Numbered from the stretch's first letter, positions 18,388-28,281 are shown. The stretch: DNA of 64,000 bases from Thalassobacillus cyri (GCF_900107755.1 NZ_FNQR01000014.1:1-64000); one strand, 5' to 3'. Program-made: numbers and translations. Notes: generated by a model from the sequence alone, not told the origin.

Positions 18388-19163
18388 TACTTTTGGTGCA
18401 GCCATTGACACATCCTTTTGACTGTTTCCCGGTTCGTTTTTGGGGGAAAGTAGTGATCGGTATCCGGGAAAATCCAGCTCTCGTACCGTTTATTAGTAAC
18501 CTTCATAGCTTCTTGCAGGCGGTAGGCATGCTGGATGTCCACATTTTCATCCTTCGCACCATGAATAATCAACAAATCAGCGTCCATTCGACTTAGCTCA
18601 TGAAGAGGTGTCCTGGCAAGATAGCGATCAGGATATTTTTTTGGCGTGCCACCAGTCACCCTTTTCATCATCCGCCGAAGATCTTCCCGTTCCCAGTACG
18701 TGAGCGTAACATCACTGACTCCACCCCAGACTACCACTTTTTTTACTTGGGGCATCGCAATTGCTGTCCATAATGCCATCACTCCTCCACGCGAAAAACC
18801 AAAAACGAATATATCATCCCCTACTTTGGGGTGATTCTCCAAAACATGTATACCGGAGTATGCATCATGCCTGTCAGTTAGAGCGAAATCCTCGCTTCCT
18901 TCTCCACCCAAATTACCGCGGTAGAAAGGAGCAAACACTACAAACCCATGAGCTGCAAACTGAATGATCCTCCCTATCCGGACCTTCCCGACATTCTTTA
19001 TTCCCCCACGCAAATAAAGAAATCCAGGATAAGTACGTTCATCCTTCGGTTCAACCAGAAACCCCTTCACTTTCAGCCCTTCACTCAAATAGGTAACCAT
19101 GTGAACATCAAAATCGGGATGAGGTGAAGGGAATTTCAGTCGGTCCACCACTTCGCCATTCAT
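18387..19163 (-). CDS. ytmA: Prolyl-oligopeptidase-like alpha/beta hydrolase
   Basis: A 258-residue single-domain S9-like hydrolase. The nucleophile elbow is GFSRGG (about residues 123-128), the acid is in IIHGAKDENVD and the catalytic His in PDTDHYF. It lacks the beta-propeller of true prolyl oligopeptidases, as expected for YtmA. Convergent with pckA as in B. subtilis. The substrate is unknown; esterase or acylaminoacyl-peptidase activity is plausible. Confidence 0.85.
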   Translation of the reverse strand: MNGEVVDRLKFPSPHPDFDVHMVTYLSEGLKVKGFLVEPKDERTYPGFLYLRGGIKNVGKVRIGRIIQFAAHGFVVFAPFYRGNLGGEGSEDFALTDRHDAYSGIHVLENHPKVGDDIFVFGFSRGGVMALWTAIAMPQVKKVVVWGGVSDVTLTYWEREDLRRMMKRVTGGTPKKYPDRYLARTPLHELSRMDADLLIIHGAKDENVDIQHAYRLQEAMKVTNKRYESWIFPDTDHYFPPKTNRETVKRMCQWLHQK

Positions 19164-19283
19164 CCGAACACCTCCTTAACGCAAGCCGTGATTATTTTTC
19201 ATCTGGGCGTTCACACATTTTTTCAATCACACATAAACTACATTAGTTATTCTAACCAACATCATACAGGAGGAGCTTTCCGA

Positions 19284-20276
19284 ATGAAAAATATCCGATT
19301 AGCGGGAATCGTCTTGATGACAATTTTGCTGACTATTACCGCAGCATGTGGACAGCAGCAAACTACCAGCTTGAAAGTTGCTGAAGTCACTCGTTCGATT
19401 TTCTATGCCCCGCAATACGTCGCTTTGGAAAAAGGATTCTTTGAAGAAGAAGGATTGGAAATTGAGCTTAATACTACATGGGGCGGGGACAAAACAATGA
19501 CTGCCCTTTTATCTGATGGCAGTGATATCGCACTGGTCGGTTCCGAAACCTCTATTTACGTACACGCTCGAGGAGCGAATGATCCAGCCATCAACTTTGC
19601 TCAATTGACGCAGACAGATGGAACATTTCTTGTCGCCCGGGAAAAGGTAGAGGACTTTGAATGGGAGGACTTGAATGACAGCACCTTCCTTGGCCAGCGT
19701 AAAGGCGGGATGCCGCAAATGGTAGGAGAATTTGTTTTGAAGCAACATGACATCAACCCGCAGGAAGATCTGGAATTGATTCAGAATGTCGATTTTGCCA
19801 ATATACCAAACGCTTTTGCCTCAGGAACAGGGGATTATGTTCAGCTATTCGAGCCGACAGCCAGTATCTTTGAAAAAGAAGGCGTAGGTCATATCGTCGC
19901 TTCATTTGGTGAAGAATCCGGTCATGTGCCTTATACCGTATTCATGACAAAGGAAAGCTTCATCAATCAAAATGAAGAAGCAATCCATAAATTCACGCGA
20001 GCTATCTATAAAGCACAGCAATGGGTTCAGGAACACTCTGCTATGGAGACGGCCAAAGTCATCCAGCCATACTTTGAAGACTCAGAACTGGATCTGATTG
20101 CCACAGTAGTGGACCGTTACAAAAGTCAAGGATCGTTCGCAACAGATCCTGTTTTAGATGAGGAAGAATGGAATAACTTGAAAGCGATTATGGAAGAAGC
20201 AGGAGAACTACCGGAAGATGTAGATCATGGAACTCTAGTCAATACCAATATTGCTGAGGAAGTTATCAACGAATAG
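19284..20276 (+). CDS. ytlA: ABC importer substrate-binding lipoprotein (ThiY/NMT1-like)
   Basis: A 330-residue exported lipoprotein. The signal peptide is MKNIRLAGIVLMTILLTITA and the lipobox cysteine follows at about residue 22 (TAAC). The mature part is an NMT1/ThiY-like periplasmic-binding fold with FYAPQYVALEKGFFEEEGLE, the usual first block. The start follows GGAGGAGCTTTCCGA; the frame runs further upstream without a ribosome site. It heads ytlA-C-D with 12 bp before the ATPase. ThiY-type proteins bind pyrimidine precursors of thiamine, but no TPP riboswitch is visible, so the ligand is open. Confidence 0.88.
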   Translation: MKNIRLAGIVLMTILLTITAACGQQQTTSLKVAEVTRSIFYAPQYVALEKGFFEEEGLEIELNTTWGGDKTMTALLSDGSDIALVGSETSIYVHARGANDPAINFAQLTQTDGTFLVAREKVEDFEWEDLNDSTFLGQRKGGMPQMVGEFVLKQHDINPQEDLELIQNVDFANIPNAFASGTGDYVQLFEPTASIFEKEGVGHIVASFGEESGHVPYTVFMTKESFINQNEEAIHKFTRAIYKAQQWVQEHSAMETAKVIQPYFEDSELDLIATVVDRYKSQGSFATDPVLDEEEWNNLKAIMEEAGELPEDVDHGTLVNTNIAEEVINE

Positions 20277-20288
20277 GAGGGTTCCCCC

Positions 20289-21065
20289 ATGCCACTGTTG
20301 ACCGTCAACCAGGTTTCACATCATTACTATTCTAAAACAGATTATACTAAAGCTTTAGAAAATATCAGTTTCACATTGGATCAAGGGGAATTCATTTCGA
20401 TACTGGGGCCAAGCGGCTGCGGAAAAACAACCTTGCTGTCCATCGTTGCTGGTCTGATTTCACCAACCCGCGGAGAAACCATACTGGATGGGGATTCGGA
20501 TCGAAAGGCGGGCAACAAAGCACATATGGGTTATATGCTTCAGCAGGATTATTTATTTCCTTGGAAAACCATAAAAGAAAACGTCCTTCTCGGACCAAAA
20601 ATCAATAAAAAACACGATGCTTCCATGGATCAACGAGCGAAAAAGATGCTTGAAGAAGTTGGTTTGCAGGATATTGGAGATTCCTATCCCGATGAACTTT
20701 CCGGCGGTATGAGACAACGTGCCGCCCTAGCCAGGACGTTGATTACGGAACCGAAGCTGCTCTTATTGGATGAACCATTCTCAGCTTTAGATTTTCAGAC
20801 AAAACTTCGGCTAGAGGATTTTGTTTCTCAGTTACTGAAACAATACAATAAGGCAGCATTGCTTGTCACACATGATATCAGTGAAGCGATTGTCATGAGT
20901 GACCGCATCCTATTATTAAAACCACGGCCGGGAGAAATCCAGGAAATATTCAAGATGCCCGGTGAACTTAGGAATCTCCCTCCATTCCAAGCCCGTCAAC
21001 ACCCATCGTTCCAGGAAATCTTCGATGAGGTATGGAAGGAGATGAGCGCGCTTGAAACAAGTTGA
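20289..21065 (+). CDS. ytlC: ABC importer ATP-binding protein
   Basis: A 258-residue SsuB/TauB-type ATPase. Walker [10 protein letters not shown] (about residue 40), signature [14 protein letters not shown], Walker [12 protein letters not shown] and H-loop VTHDISEA are all intact. GGAGGG is the ribosome site, 4 nt after ytlA. The last 14 nt overlap the start of the permease gene. It energises the YtlA/YtlD importer. Confidence 0.9.
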   Translation: MPLLTVNQVSHHYYSKTDYTKALENISFTLDQGEFISILGPSGCGKTTLLSIVAGLISPTRGETILDGDSDRKAGNKAHMGYMLQQDYLFPWKTIKENVLLGPKINKKHDASMDQRAKKMLEEVGLQDIGDSYPDELSGGMRQRAALARTLITEPKLLLLDEPFSALDFQTKLRLEDFVSQLLKQYNKAALLVTHDISEAIVMSDRILLLKPRPGEIQEIFKMPGELRNLPPFQARQHPSFQEIFDEVWKEMSALETS

Positions 21066-21858
21066 AGCTACAAACATGGAACTGCATCAAGCTTATGTTA
21101 AAAAATTAAAGACAGAGCAACGGTGGATTCGTTTTTGGCAGGCTGCTATATTTGTATTCTTTTTCAGTTTATGGGAAGCTGCCAGCCAATTTCAGTGGAT
21201 CGATCCGCTGCTATTCAGTTCTCCAAGTAAAATCTACAACTTATTCATTGCCAAAATAAGCGACGGTTCCCTATGGGTCCATCTAAATGTAACATTGTTC
21301 GAAACCATAGCGGGATTCATTATTGGTACCATTGCAGGGATTTTGTTAGCGGCAGTTCTCTGGTGGTCGAACCGTTTTTCTAAAATCATTGACCCTTATC
21401 TCGTCATTCTCAACGCGATGCCGAAAGTAGCCCTTGGACCGATCATTATAGTGGCCTTGGGCCCTGGCTATATTTCTATCATAGCCATGGGTGCGATCAT
21501 ATCGATCATCATCACTACATTGGTTGTCTATAATGCCTTTCAGGAAATTGACAGTAACTATATTAAAGTATTGCAAAGCTTAGGGGCTTCGAAAAGGGTC
21601 TGTTTCAAGGAAGCTATCTTTCCTGCATCTTTTCCTACAATGATATCGTCCTTGAAAGTAAACGTCGGGCTCTCCTGGGTGGGGGTCATCGTCGGTGAGT
21701 TCCTTGTATCAAAACAAGGCTTAGGCTACTTGATCATTTACGGCTTCCAAGTATTCGATTTCACGTTAGTACTGTTCGCTCTCCTGATCATCGCTTTCTT
21801 CGCTGCCATCATGTATCAACTCGTTGAGAAACTGGAAAAAAAGCTAATCCGCCAATAA
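21052..21858 (+). CDS. ytlD: ABC importer permease
   Basis: A 268-residue permease with about six helices. The BPD_transp_1 EAA loop is [20 protein letters not shown] (about residues 185-204), the contact site for the ATPase. A TTG start is used: AAGGAGA lies 9 nt upstream inside ytlC, giving a 14-nt overlap; the first ATG is eight codons later without its own ribosome site. It completes the ytlACD importer. Confidence 0.9.
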   Translation: MKQVEATNMELHQAYVKKLKTEQRWIRFWQAAIFVFFFSLWEAASQFQWIDPLLFSSPSKIYNLFIAKISDGSLWVHLNVTLFETIAGFIIGTIAGILLAAVLWWSNRFSKIIDPYLVILNAMPKVALGPIIIVALGPGYISIIAMGAIISIIITTLVVYNAFQEIDSNYIKVLQSLGASKRVCFKEAIFPASFPTMISSLKVNVGLSWVGVIVGEFLVSKQGLGYLIIYGFQVFDFTLVLFALLIIAFFAAIMYQLVEKLEKKLIRQ

Positions 21859-21871
21859 CTACGCTAAACGC

Positions 21872-21910
21872 AAATGAGCACCCGCACAAGTGAATGTGGG
21901 TGCTCATTTT
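21872..21910. terminator. Bidirectional terminator (ytlD / SGNH hydrolase)
   Basis: AAATGAGCACCC and GGGTGCTCATTT form a perfect 12-bp stem with a 15-nt loop and T runs in both directions. Confidence 0.85.
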
Positions 21911-21947
21911 ACTTATGTTTTCTAAGGAGCGCAAAAACACACTAGAC

Positions 21948-23192
21948 TTATTTAAATAGGGATAGATTAACAGAATCCGCCATTTTCTGATAACCTGCAT
22001 CATTTGGGTGGAGATGATCTCCCGCATCATACTTTGGCAGGTAGCGTTCTGGGTCCTCGGGGTCTCGTAACGCTTTATCAAAATCTATCACTCCATCAAA
22101 CTCCCCGCTGGTCCTGATCCAGTGATTTACCTCCTGACGGGTTTTTTCCCCTGTTGACGTGTACATCCCTGAGCCTTTAAAAGGAGTCAAAGTCCCCCCG
22201 TATATTTCAAGTCCCTGATCATGAGCAGCATGGATGATTTCCTGCATTCTTTCGATTATTTTTTTAGAGTCATATTCCGGGTGATGTCTGATGTCATTCA
22301 AGCCTTGATGCAGGATTACTCCTTTGACACCTGTTTGACTGAACACATCCCGCTCCAGCCGACTCAACGCATTCTCACCTTTTCCAGGCGGACTATTGAT
22401 CAGTTGATTTGCTGAAATACCTGCATTCAAAATTGACATTTGGTTGTCTGCATTTTCATTGTTCATACGATTTGCTAAATAATCCGGCCACCGATGGTTT
22501 GCATTCACTTTTGAATAATTACCATTTGCAATAGAACTTCCCAGGACAACAATTGAGCCTTGAACAGAAGAATCAGCTAATACGTCCACTCCATCCATCC
22601 AAAACCACGCTTCTTCTTTTGTTTTAAACGCCGAATCATCAGAATCGGAAACTCGATTTCTATTTGCAATATAGGTGTTTTGAATGGAACGCGGGTGCCA
22701 TGTGGCAGGACCGCTCTCTTTATCAACATAAAGACTAACCGCAACATTTTTACCTCTTTTAACTTTAAGAGGAATAGCATCACTAAATACTTTTTCCCCA
22801 GGCGGAATTGTTACCTTTTGCTTACCATCAAATGTAACTTTCGTATCCGTTCCTGGGACAATTTCAGCTTCTTTATTTGAGATAGCTGCATGCACCGATT
22901 CAAATGTCAGGGGAGTTGAACCAAATGTATTAGATAAACGTATACGCATCTTTTCACCGTCAATTTGAGGGTGGATGATCAAGCGAATGGTTTGATCTTT
23001 AAATCCATTTTGGGAAACCCCTTCTTCAGAAGGTGCCTGCATACTGGCAGCCCAGGCACCAACCCATTGTCCTGTATCTGTTTGTTTTTTCCTGGAATGG
23101 TTTTCGTCCCCAGCTTGGAATATGTTAGTAAAAAGAATAAAAGTCAGTGTAATAAGAAAAAGAGCTGTAAACACGTATAAGAAACGTTTCAT
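21948..23192 (-). CDS. Secreted SGNH/GDSL-type hydrolase
   Basis: A 414-residue extracytoplasmic protein with a signal or anchor helix (about residues 5-24). An N-terminal beta-rich domain (TIRLIIHPQIDGEKMRIRLS) precedes the SGNH domain. The catalytic blocks are VVLGSSIANG (Ser, about 221), the Gly/Asn blocks NAGISANQL and GLNDIR, and the DHLHPNDAGY block with Asp-His at about 393-396. The layout resembles GDSL proteins that deacylate polysaccharides. It is absent from this position in B. subtilis, so it is an insertion into the conserved order. The substrate is unknown. Confidence 0.85.
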   Translation of the reverse strand: MKRFLYVFTALFLITLTFILFTNIFQAGDENHSRKKQTDTGQWVGAWAASMQAPSEEGVSQNGFKDQTIRLIIHPQIDGEKMRIRLSNTFGSTPLTFESVHAAISNKEAEIVPGTDTKVTFDGKQKVTIPPGEKVFSDAIPLKVKRGKNVAVSLYVDKESGPATWHPRSIQNTYIANRNRVSDSDDSAFKTKEEAWFWMDGVDVLADSSVQGSIVVLGSSIANGNYSKVNANHRWPDYLANRMNNENADNQMSILNAGISANQLINSPPGKGENALSRLERDVFSQTGVKGVILHQGLNDIRHHPEYDSKKIIERMQEIIHAAHDQGLEIYGGTLTPFKGSGMYTSTGEKTRQEVNHWIRTSGEFDGVIDFDKALRDPEDPERYLPKYDAGDHLHPNDAGYQKMADSVNLSLFK

Positions 23193-23285
23193 TTGGTCTC
23201 CTTGCCTTTCCTGTTATTATTTTTGTTTATTATAAAACTTGTAACGAAAAAATAAAACTTTATTCCTTACTGATCTGACTGCAAA

Positions 23286-23326
23286 AAAGTAGTTCAAGTC
23301 GGGATGTTATCGACCTGGACTACTTT
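23286..23326 (-). terminator. cydC terminator
   Basis: AAAGTAGTCCAGGTCG and CGACTTGAACTACTTT form a long stem with a T run on the minus strand just after cydC. Confidence 0.8.
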
Positions 23327-23332
23327 GGTTTG

Positions 23333-25048
23333 TTACATCAATATATTCTTTTCAATTTGCTTCATTTCATAGAAGTAGCCTTTCTTATCCATCAGTTCAT
23401 CAAAGGAACCTGTTTCAATAATTTCACCCTGTTCCATCACAATGATCTTATCCATGTTTTCAAGACCTGTCAAACGATGACTGATTAAAACAAGTGTATC
23501 TCTTTTCGCCTGGCGGAAGATATGATCATAAATAATCTTTTCAGTGAGCGCATCCACAGAAAAAGCAGGTTCGTCAAACAACCATAACCGCTCGCCTTTT
23601 AACATAGCTCTCGCTATTGCCAGCCGCTGTCTTTCTCCGCCTGAAAGGTTTTCCGCTTTTTCATAGACGGCATCATCCAAAGAAAAATGACCAAGCTCCA
23701 CACGATCTAATGCCACCTTCATCGCTTCATCTGTCAAAGCCCTATTTGCAAGCAGTAAATTATCCCGGATTGTGCCGTAAAAGAAATGATTTTCTTGAAG
23801 CACGACATTTGATTTTGCCCATAAGTCTTCCTTTTCTATCTGGTTCAGATTTACACCACCCGCTAGGAGGTCACCCTTGTCTGATCGAGTGATGCCAAGG
23901 AGCAGCTGCATCAAAGTAGACTTTCCTGAACCACTAGGTCCGACGATTGCTGTCTTTGAGCCAGCTGGAAGTTGAAAGGAAACTTCTTTGACAGTTGGAC
24001 GGGTCTCCCCAGGAAACGTAAATGTTACTTCTTGAAAAGCAAGCGATAACGCTTGATCGGCTGGCAGCTTCTCTTCTGTTAGGGTACTGGGCTCAGCTTC
24101 TTCTTCCACGACCGAATAAAGCCGTGCAGCCGCTCTACGATTATCCTCCCAATGTCCAGGTAAGACAGCCATGGGGGTGGCATTTTCAAACATCGTTAAA
24201 GATATCATGACAAGCATGGCGAGAAAGACACCATCAAGCTGTTGGGCAGCGACAAAATAAGCACCAACTACCAGTACCAGCCAGGAGACCGTAAAAGAAA
24301 CCATAGAATTGATGGAGTGATTGAACATTGCTGTTTTTCCTTCGCGCTCTTGTTCCGTAATATACCAATCGGAAGCCCCTTGGAGCCGCTGCTTTTTTCC
24401 TTGGAGCTTCTGATAGATTTTCAAATCCAGGAAGCCATAGAGAAATTCAGTGACATCGGTAGACAATTCAGCTCTGGCCTCCCTTATCCGGCTCTCCAAT
24501 CTTTTCTGTCTAAGCGCAAACCAGGCTGGTATGACTAGACCTGTCACTATCAATCCGGCAAATAAAATGAATGCAATCCACCACGAATAGAAAGCAACAA
24601 AAAAGATGGTACTTAAAAATACTAAAAGGAGAATAATCGGGGGATAGAAAACGCGTAAAAAGAAGTTCTGTAAACTTTCTACATCACCGACAATTCGCGC
24701 CAGCAAATCCCCGCTGCGATACTTTTGGAAAATACGCGGCGCCAGCGGCTCAAGCTTTTCAAAAAAGGATACACGGATATTGCTCAGCATCGTAAAGGTT
24801 GCCCGGTGAGAGAAATACCGCTCACCATAACGGCTTAGGGCACGAGCGAACCCCATCAGTTTTAAACCAGCTATCAAAAAGGCAAGCGTGTATAACGGAG
24901 GTGCGAATGCCGCTTTTGATACCAAATAGCCGCTGGAACCAAACAAAGCAATCGCGGTAATGCCGGCCAGGAAACCGAACAGCACGGACAGGAAGATATC
25001 TTTCTTTTCAGTCACGATTTCTTTTACGACGAATTTCAAGTAGTTCAT
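23333..25048 (-). CDS. cydC: Heterodimeric ABC exporter subunit CydC
   Basis: A 571-residue fused permease-ATPase. The six-helix domain occupies about residues 1-310. The nucleotide-binding domain has GPSGSGKST, LSGGERQRLAIARA and LWLFDEPAFSVD. In the last, the residue after the Walker B Asp is the usual Glu, so this site looks active. CydDC exports cysteine/glutathione or haem-linked thiols and is required to assemble cytochrome bd. It overlaps cydD by 4 nt. The cydA and cydB genes are not in the window. Confidence 0.93.
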   Translation of the reverse strand: MNYLKFVVKEIVTEKKDIFLSVLFGFLAGITAIALFGSSGYLVSKAAFAPPLYTLAFLIAGLKLMGFARALSRYGERYFSHRATFTMLSNIRVSFFEKLEPLAPRIFQKYRSGDLLARIVGDVESLQNFFLRVFYPPIILLLVFLSTIFFVAFYSWWIAFILFAGLIVTGLVIPAWFALRQKRLESRIREARAELSTDVTEFLYGFLDLKIYQKLQGKKQRLQGASDWYITEQEREGKTAMFNHSINSMVSFTVSWLVLVVGAYFVAAQQLDGVFLAMLVMISLTMFENATPMAVLPGHWEDNRRAAARLYSVVEEEAEPSTLTEEKLPADQALSLAFQEVTFTFPGETRPTVKEVSFQLPAGSKTAIVGPSGSGKSTLMQLLLGITRSDKGDLLAGGVNLNQIEKEDLWAKSNVVLQENHFFYGTIRDNLLLANRALTDEAMKVALDRVELGHFSLDDAVYEKAENLSGGERQRLAIARAMLKGERLWLFDEPAFSVDALTEKIIYDHIFRQAKRDTLVLISHRLTGLENMDKIIVMEQGEIIETGSFDELMDKKGYFYEMKQIEKNILM

Positions 25049-26778
25049 TCTGCAATGCCTCCCCGATGTGAAGCTACCATATCCCAGTATTCTGGAGTAC
25101 TTGCCAACAGTTCATTATGGGAACCTTGAGCAATAAGCTTCCCATTGTCTAAAAATAATATCTGATCTGCGTTTTTAATAGTATGAAGCCGGTGTGCGAC
25201 TGTAATCACGGTAGAGTTTTCCGCAAGGGTTTCGATGGACGCCTGTAAAATCCGCTCAGTATGAAGATCTAGCCCCGTCGTCGGTTCATCAAAAAGAACG
25301 ACTGATGGATTTTTCAAAAACGCCCTCGCTAATGCGACGCGCTGTTTTTCCCCACCAGAGAGCCCGCGGCCAGCCTCACCGATCTGCGTGTCCAATCCAG
25401 CCTCTAACGATTTTATCAGTTCTTGAATCCCCGCTTTCTCGGCTGCACGTTCAATTTCATCCCTGTCAGCTCCTTCATTAGCGCCGATTGCGATATTATC
25501 TGCGATCGTTCCGGCAAACAAATATGGGTGCTGGGAAATATAACTCAACTGATCGAACCATCCTGCTACTTCATAGGAAAACAAAGAGCGTCCATCCACT
25601 TCTATCCTTCCTTCTGTTGGCCCGATCAATCCTGCAATCAAATGTAATAAAGTCGTTTTTCCTGCCCCGCTCCTGCCCACGATCGCTATTTGTTGATTGG
25701 AAGACAGCACAGCGTTGATTCCTTCTAGGGCAAAGCCTTCTTCCTTATAACGGAAACCTACTCCTTTCAGCTCTATCTCAGGAGGCTTATCAGTGTGGCT
25801 GAAGGTTGTGTCCCCCCACTCGACTACCTGTTCCGTTTCTGTAAGTTCATCGGCTACTTTCTTAGCTGCCCCCATGCTTCCCCGGCCTGTGTGAAAGGCA
25901 CTGCCTAAGTCCCGCAAAGAATTATAAAATTCAGGAGCCAGAACCAGTACAAAAAAAGCCGTAAAGAAGCTGATACTTTCAAACACAATCAGGCGAATTC
26001 CTACTTCAAGAGCGATGATCCCAATACTTAACATGGAGATGAACTCTAAAGATAAGGATGAAATAAAAGCGATTTTCAAAACTTCCATCGTAGCATCACG
26101 AAAATTAAGACTGCTTTGCCGTATAGCTTCATGCTGTTGCTTAGCACGTCCGAATAACTTAAGGGTCGTCAGTCCTTGCAGGATATCGAGAAAACGTCCC
26201 GAGAACGCCGCCATTTCATCCATTTGTTCTTCTGATTTCTTTTTTGTTTTCATTCCAATGATAGCCATAAAAATAGGAATGAAAGGAGCGGTTATAAGCA
26301 TGATGATACCCGTGTAGATATGATGGTAAAATGCAGTGCCAATAACCATCAATGGGACAACTGATGTCTGCATCACCTGTGGAACATACTGACTAAAATA
26401 GCTGTCAATTTCATCGACTGCATCCATCATGACACTTACCTTTTGTCCTGACTGTCCCTTGAAAGATGCCTGTATGGGGTTACGAGAATATTTATCCAAT
26501 AGGGACTGGCGAAAATCGCGCTTTACTTTTGCAGCCATTTGCACTCCAGTACGCCCACTCCAATAGGTGAGTCCAGCACGGGCAATCATCACAGCTAATA
26601 AACCAAGTAATACGGGAAGAACTTCCAAAAAAGAATACCCTTGTAAAAATACTCGATCAACAGCAGCTACAAAAAGGTATGCTTGCCCGATTACCATCAC
26701 ACCAGTAAAAAAAGCAATAATAAACAGTAGGGTCCTATCATGATGGTGAGCTTTCGAAAGCTTTTTTAAATCATCCAT
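25045..26778 (-). CDS. cydD: Heterodimeric ABC exporter subunit CydD
   Basis: A 577-residue partner of CydC. N-terminal helices at about residues 18-310 are followed by an ATPase domain with GRSGAGKTT, LSGGEKQRVALARAF and VVLFDEPTTGLD. First gene of the cydDC unit, preceded by a promoter with a Rex-like operator, so expression should respond to NADH/NAD+ and oxygen limitation. Assignment to CydD over other TAP-like exporters rests on the tandem arrangement and on both sequences. Confidence 0.92.
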   Translation of the reverse strand: MDDLKKLSKAHHHDRTLLFIIAFFTGVMVIGQAYLFVAAVDRVFLQGYSFLEVLPVLLGLLAVMIARAGLTYWSGRTGVQMAAKVKRDFRQSLLDKYSRNPIQASFKGQSGQKVSVMMDAVDEIDSYFSQYVPQVMQTSVVPLMVIGTAFYHHIYTGIIMLITAPFIPIFMAIIGMKTKKKSEEQMDEMAAFSGRFLDILQGLTTLKLFGRAKQQHEAIRQSSLNFRDATMEVLKIAFISSLSLEFISMLSIGIIALEVGIRLIVFESISFFTAFFVLVLAPEFYNSLRDLGSAFHTGRGSMGAAKKVADELTETEQVVEWGDTTFSHTDKPPEIELKGVGFRYKEEGFALEGINAVLSSNQQIAIVGRSGAGKTTLLHLIAGLIGPTEGRIEVDGRSLFSYEVAGWFDQLSYISQHPYLFAGTIADNIAIGANEGADRDEIERAAEKAGIQELIKSLEAGLDTQIGEAGRGLSGGEKQRVALARAFLKNPSVVLFDEPTTGLDLHTERILQASIETLAENSTVITVAHRLHTIKNADQILFLDNGKLIAQGSHNELLASTPEYWDMVASHRGGIAE

Positions 26779-26830
26779 AAGTACCTAGTCTCTCCTATTT
26801 GGTATATAGTCATAAACTAAAACAACTCAT

Positions 26831-26863
26831 TCGTGAACTCATTCACATAGTTAGTATATTATA
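26831..26863 (-). promoter_or_regulatory. cydDC promoter region with Rex-like box
   Basis: TCGTGAACTCATTCACAT at 26831-26848 differs from the Rex consensus TTGTGAANNNNTTCACAA only at its outer bases. TATAAT at 26858-26863 lies just upstream on the minus strand, so the box covers the early transcribed region, where repression would work. In B. subtilis Rex controls cydABCD. Confidence 0.7.
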
Positions 26864-26917
26864 TAAGACTAATTCTTCCCAATCATTACGCTTATGTATC
26901 TCATTCCAGTAAAAAAA

Positions 26918-26940
26918 GAACGCATTTGTTTCATGCGTCC
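26918..26940 (-). terminator. ytkD terminator
   Basis: GGACGCAT-gaaacaa-ATGCGTTC stem followed by seven T on the minus strand, 6 nt after the ytkD stop. Confidence 0.8.
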
Positions 26941-26945
26941 TTAGA

Positions 26946-27416
26946 TTATAACAACTGTAATTTTTTTATTTGCTCTAAGCTGTTAGGCAATACGCCATCC
27001 TTCATCATAAAACTGAAACGCTTATCTTTGTTTACATTAGCCGGTATGGAGTCCAGCAGGATCGGGCCTTCTGTTTCAAAATAATGATTTTGTTCATAAA
27101 TTCCTTCAATAATTGCAAAATAAATATTTTTGATTATCGTACCGCCCTTACCTGCAACGTGATATTGGCCAAGGTAATTCATTTTTTTAATATCAGCTCC
27201 AGTTTCTTCTTTCACTTCCCGATATGCTGCATCCTCTGCAGTCTCTCCTTCTTCCACTTTTCCACCCGGGAATTCAATGCCCCGGTCTTTATGTTTGGTA
27301 AGCAGCCACTGTGATCCGTACCTGCATAGCACCCAAACATGCTTCGGGTGTTTAGAAAAAGGATGGTCATCAAAAGATAATTTCACTTCATTGTTATAAT
27401 AGTCGTAAAATGTTTT
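26946..27416 (-). CDS. ytkD: NUDIX hydrolase YtkD (8-oxo-dGTP / nucleoside triphosphatase)
   Basis: A 156-residue NUDIX protein with a complete box, GGKVEEGETAEDAAYREVKEETG (Gx5Ex7REUxEExGU), at about residues 41-63. The flanks PKHVWVLCRYG and KDRGIEFPGG match YtkD, which hydrolyses 8-oxo-dGTP and RNA precursors. I start at MKTFYDYYNN because that is where the family begins. An ATG 11 codons upstream, 2 nt after the previous stop, could also be used by coupling; neither has a strong ribosome site. It follows the secreted hypothetical gene in an operon. Confidence 0.87.
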   Translation of the reverse strand, partial: KTFYDYYNNEVKLSFDDHPFSKHPKHVWVLCRYGSQWLLTKHKDRGIEFPGGKVEEGETAEDAAYREVKEETGADIKKMNYLGQYHVAGKGGTIIKNIYFAIIEGIYEQNHYFETEGPILLDSIPANVNKDKRFSFMMKDGVLPNSLEQIKKLQLL

Positions 27417-27452
27417 CATCACCGTTTCAACTGCCTTTGACTGCTTCATTAA

Positions 27453-28022
27453 TTACTTATGTTCGATTTCTTTTATAAGCCATTGACCATCATATTCAAA
27501 CGTAATGACAATGGTATACTCCCCATAGATGTCGTTTGTATTTGTTTGGATGACCTGCTTATGATTATCATCTATATCGATAGTATCATAAGGTTGTCCA
27601 TTTACAAACCAAGGTGGGGTCTCTGTTGGAAGAATATAAAGACCGGACTGCTTTTCCTGATAGAAATAGTCCACATATTTTTCTGCGGCTTTCTGTTTAG
27701 CAAATGGCTTAAAATCGTCCAATAAAGCTTTTTTGCTAGTATATTTCTTCACTTTATAATTCTCATTTACTTCCTGCACCAGCTGGTCCATAAACTGGTC
27801 TGTACGTTTTTCAATCAAAGCTTTGTCCAGGGGCATCTTTTCCTTACTGTTTTCAGTTGAGGTCTGCTTATCCTCAAGCACTGTAGTTGCAGCTTCCTGG
27901 TGCATTTGCACTATGTTAGACTGTTCTGCATTCAAGGACGGACTTGTCTGCATGAATAACACGAACGGGACGGTGACAAGTATGGATTTTCCCCATTTCA
28001 CGGCTGCTGATTTTTTGTTCAT
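27453..28022 (-). CDS. Exported protein of unknown function
   Basis: A 189-residue protein with a basic N-terminus and a hydrophobic signal segment (about residues 11-30, SILVTVPFVLFMQTSPSLNA). The remainder is polar: a Lys/Glu-rich region, then YFYQEKQSGLYILPTETPPW and a beta-rich end, IVITFEYDGQWLIKEIEHK. I do not recognise the family with confidence; it resembles small extracytoplasmic NTF2-like or DUF3993-type proteins. It ends 2 nt before the extended ytkD start and probably shares its mRNA. Confidence 0.75.
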   Translation of the reverse strand: MNKKSAAVKWGKSILVTVPFVLFMQTSPSLNAEQSNIVQMHQEAATTVLEDKQTSTENSKEKMPLDKALIEKRTDQFMDQLVQEVNENYKVKKYTSKKALLDDFKPFAKQKAAEKYVDYFYQEKQSGLYILPTETPPWFVNGQPYDTIDIDDNHKQVIQTNTNDIYGEYTIVITFEYDGQWLIKEIEHK

Positions 28023-28114
28023 CGTTGTATTACACCCCTTGAAGTTTATGGATTATAGTTCCATTATTCCTGTTAAAAATCATCCATAAACCCCTTTTGG
28101 AGAATGTCATTAGA

Positions 28115-28160
28115 AAAACTTGGCTTGTCGCCAAGTACTTATGGCGATAAGCCGAGTTTT
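28115..28160. terminator. Strong symmetrical hairpin without an adjacent gene end
   Basis: AAAACTTGGCTTGTCGCCA pairs with TGGCGATAAGCCGAGTTTT over about 19 bp (two mismatches) with an 8-nt loop and A/T tracts on both sides. The nearest genes do not end here: the gene to its left starts and the gene to its right has its own hairpin. It looks like a terminator left over from a lost gene, or one for a small unseen transcript. Confidence 0.6.
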
Positions 28161-28281
28161 CCAAATTACAGAGAGGATTGACTTAAGACCTCGAGGGGGT
28201 AGGCGCTGGAGCTGAATGACACCCACTACCGCAAGTTATCCACAAAAAGAAAATTTTATAATTTCCTAGCCAACTAAAAAA

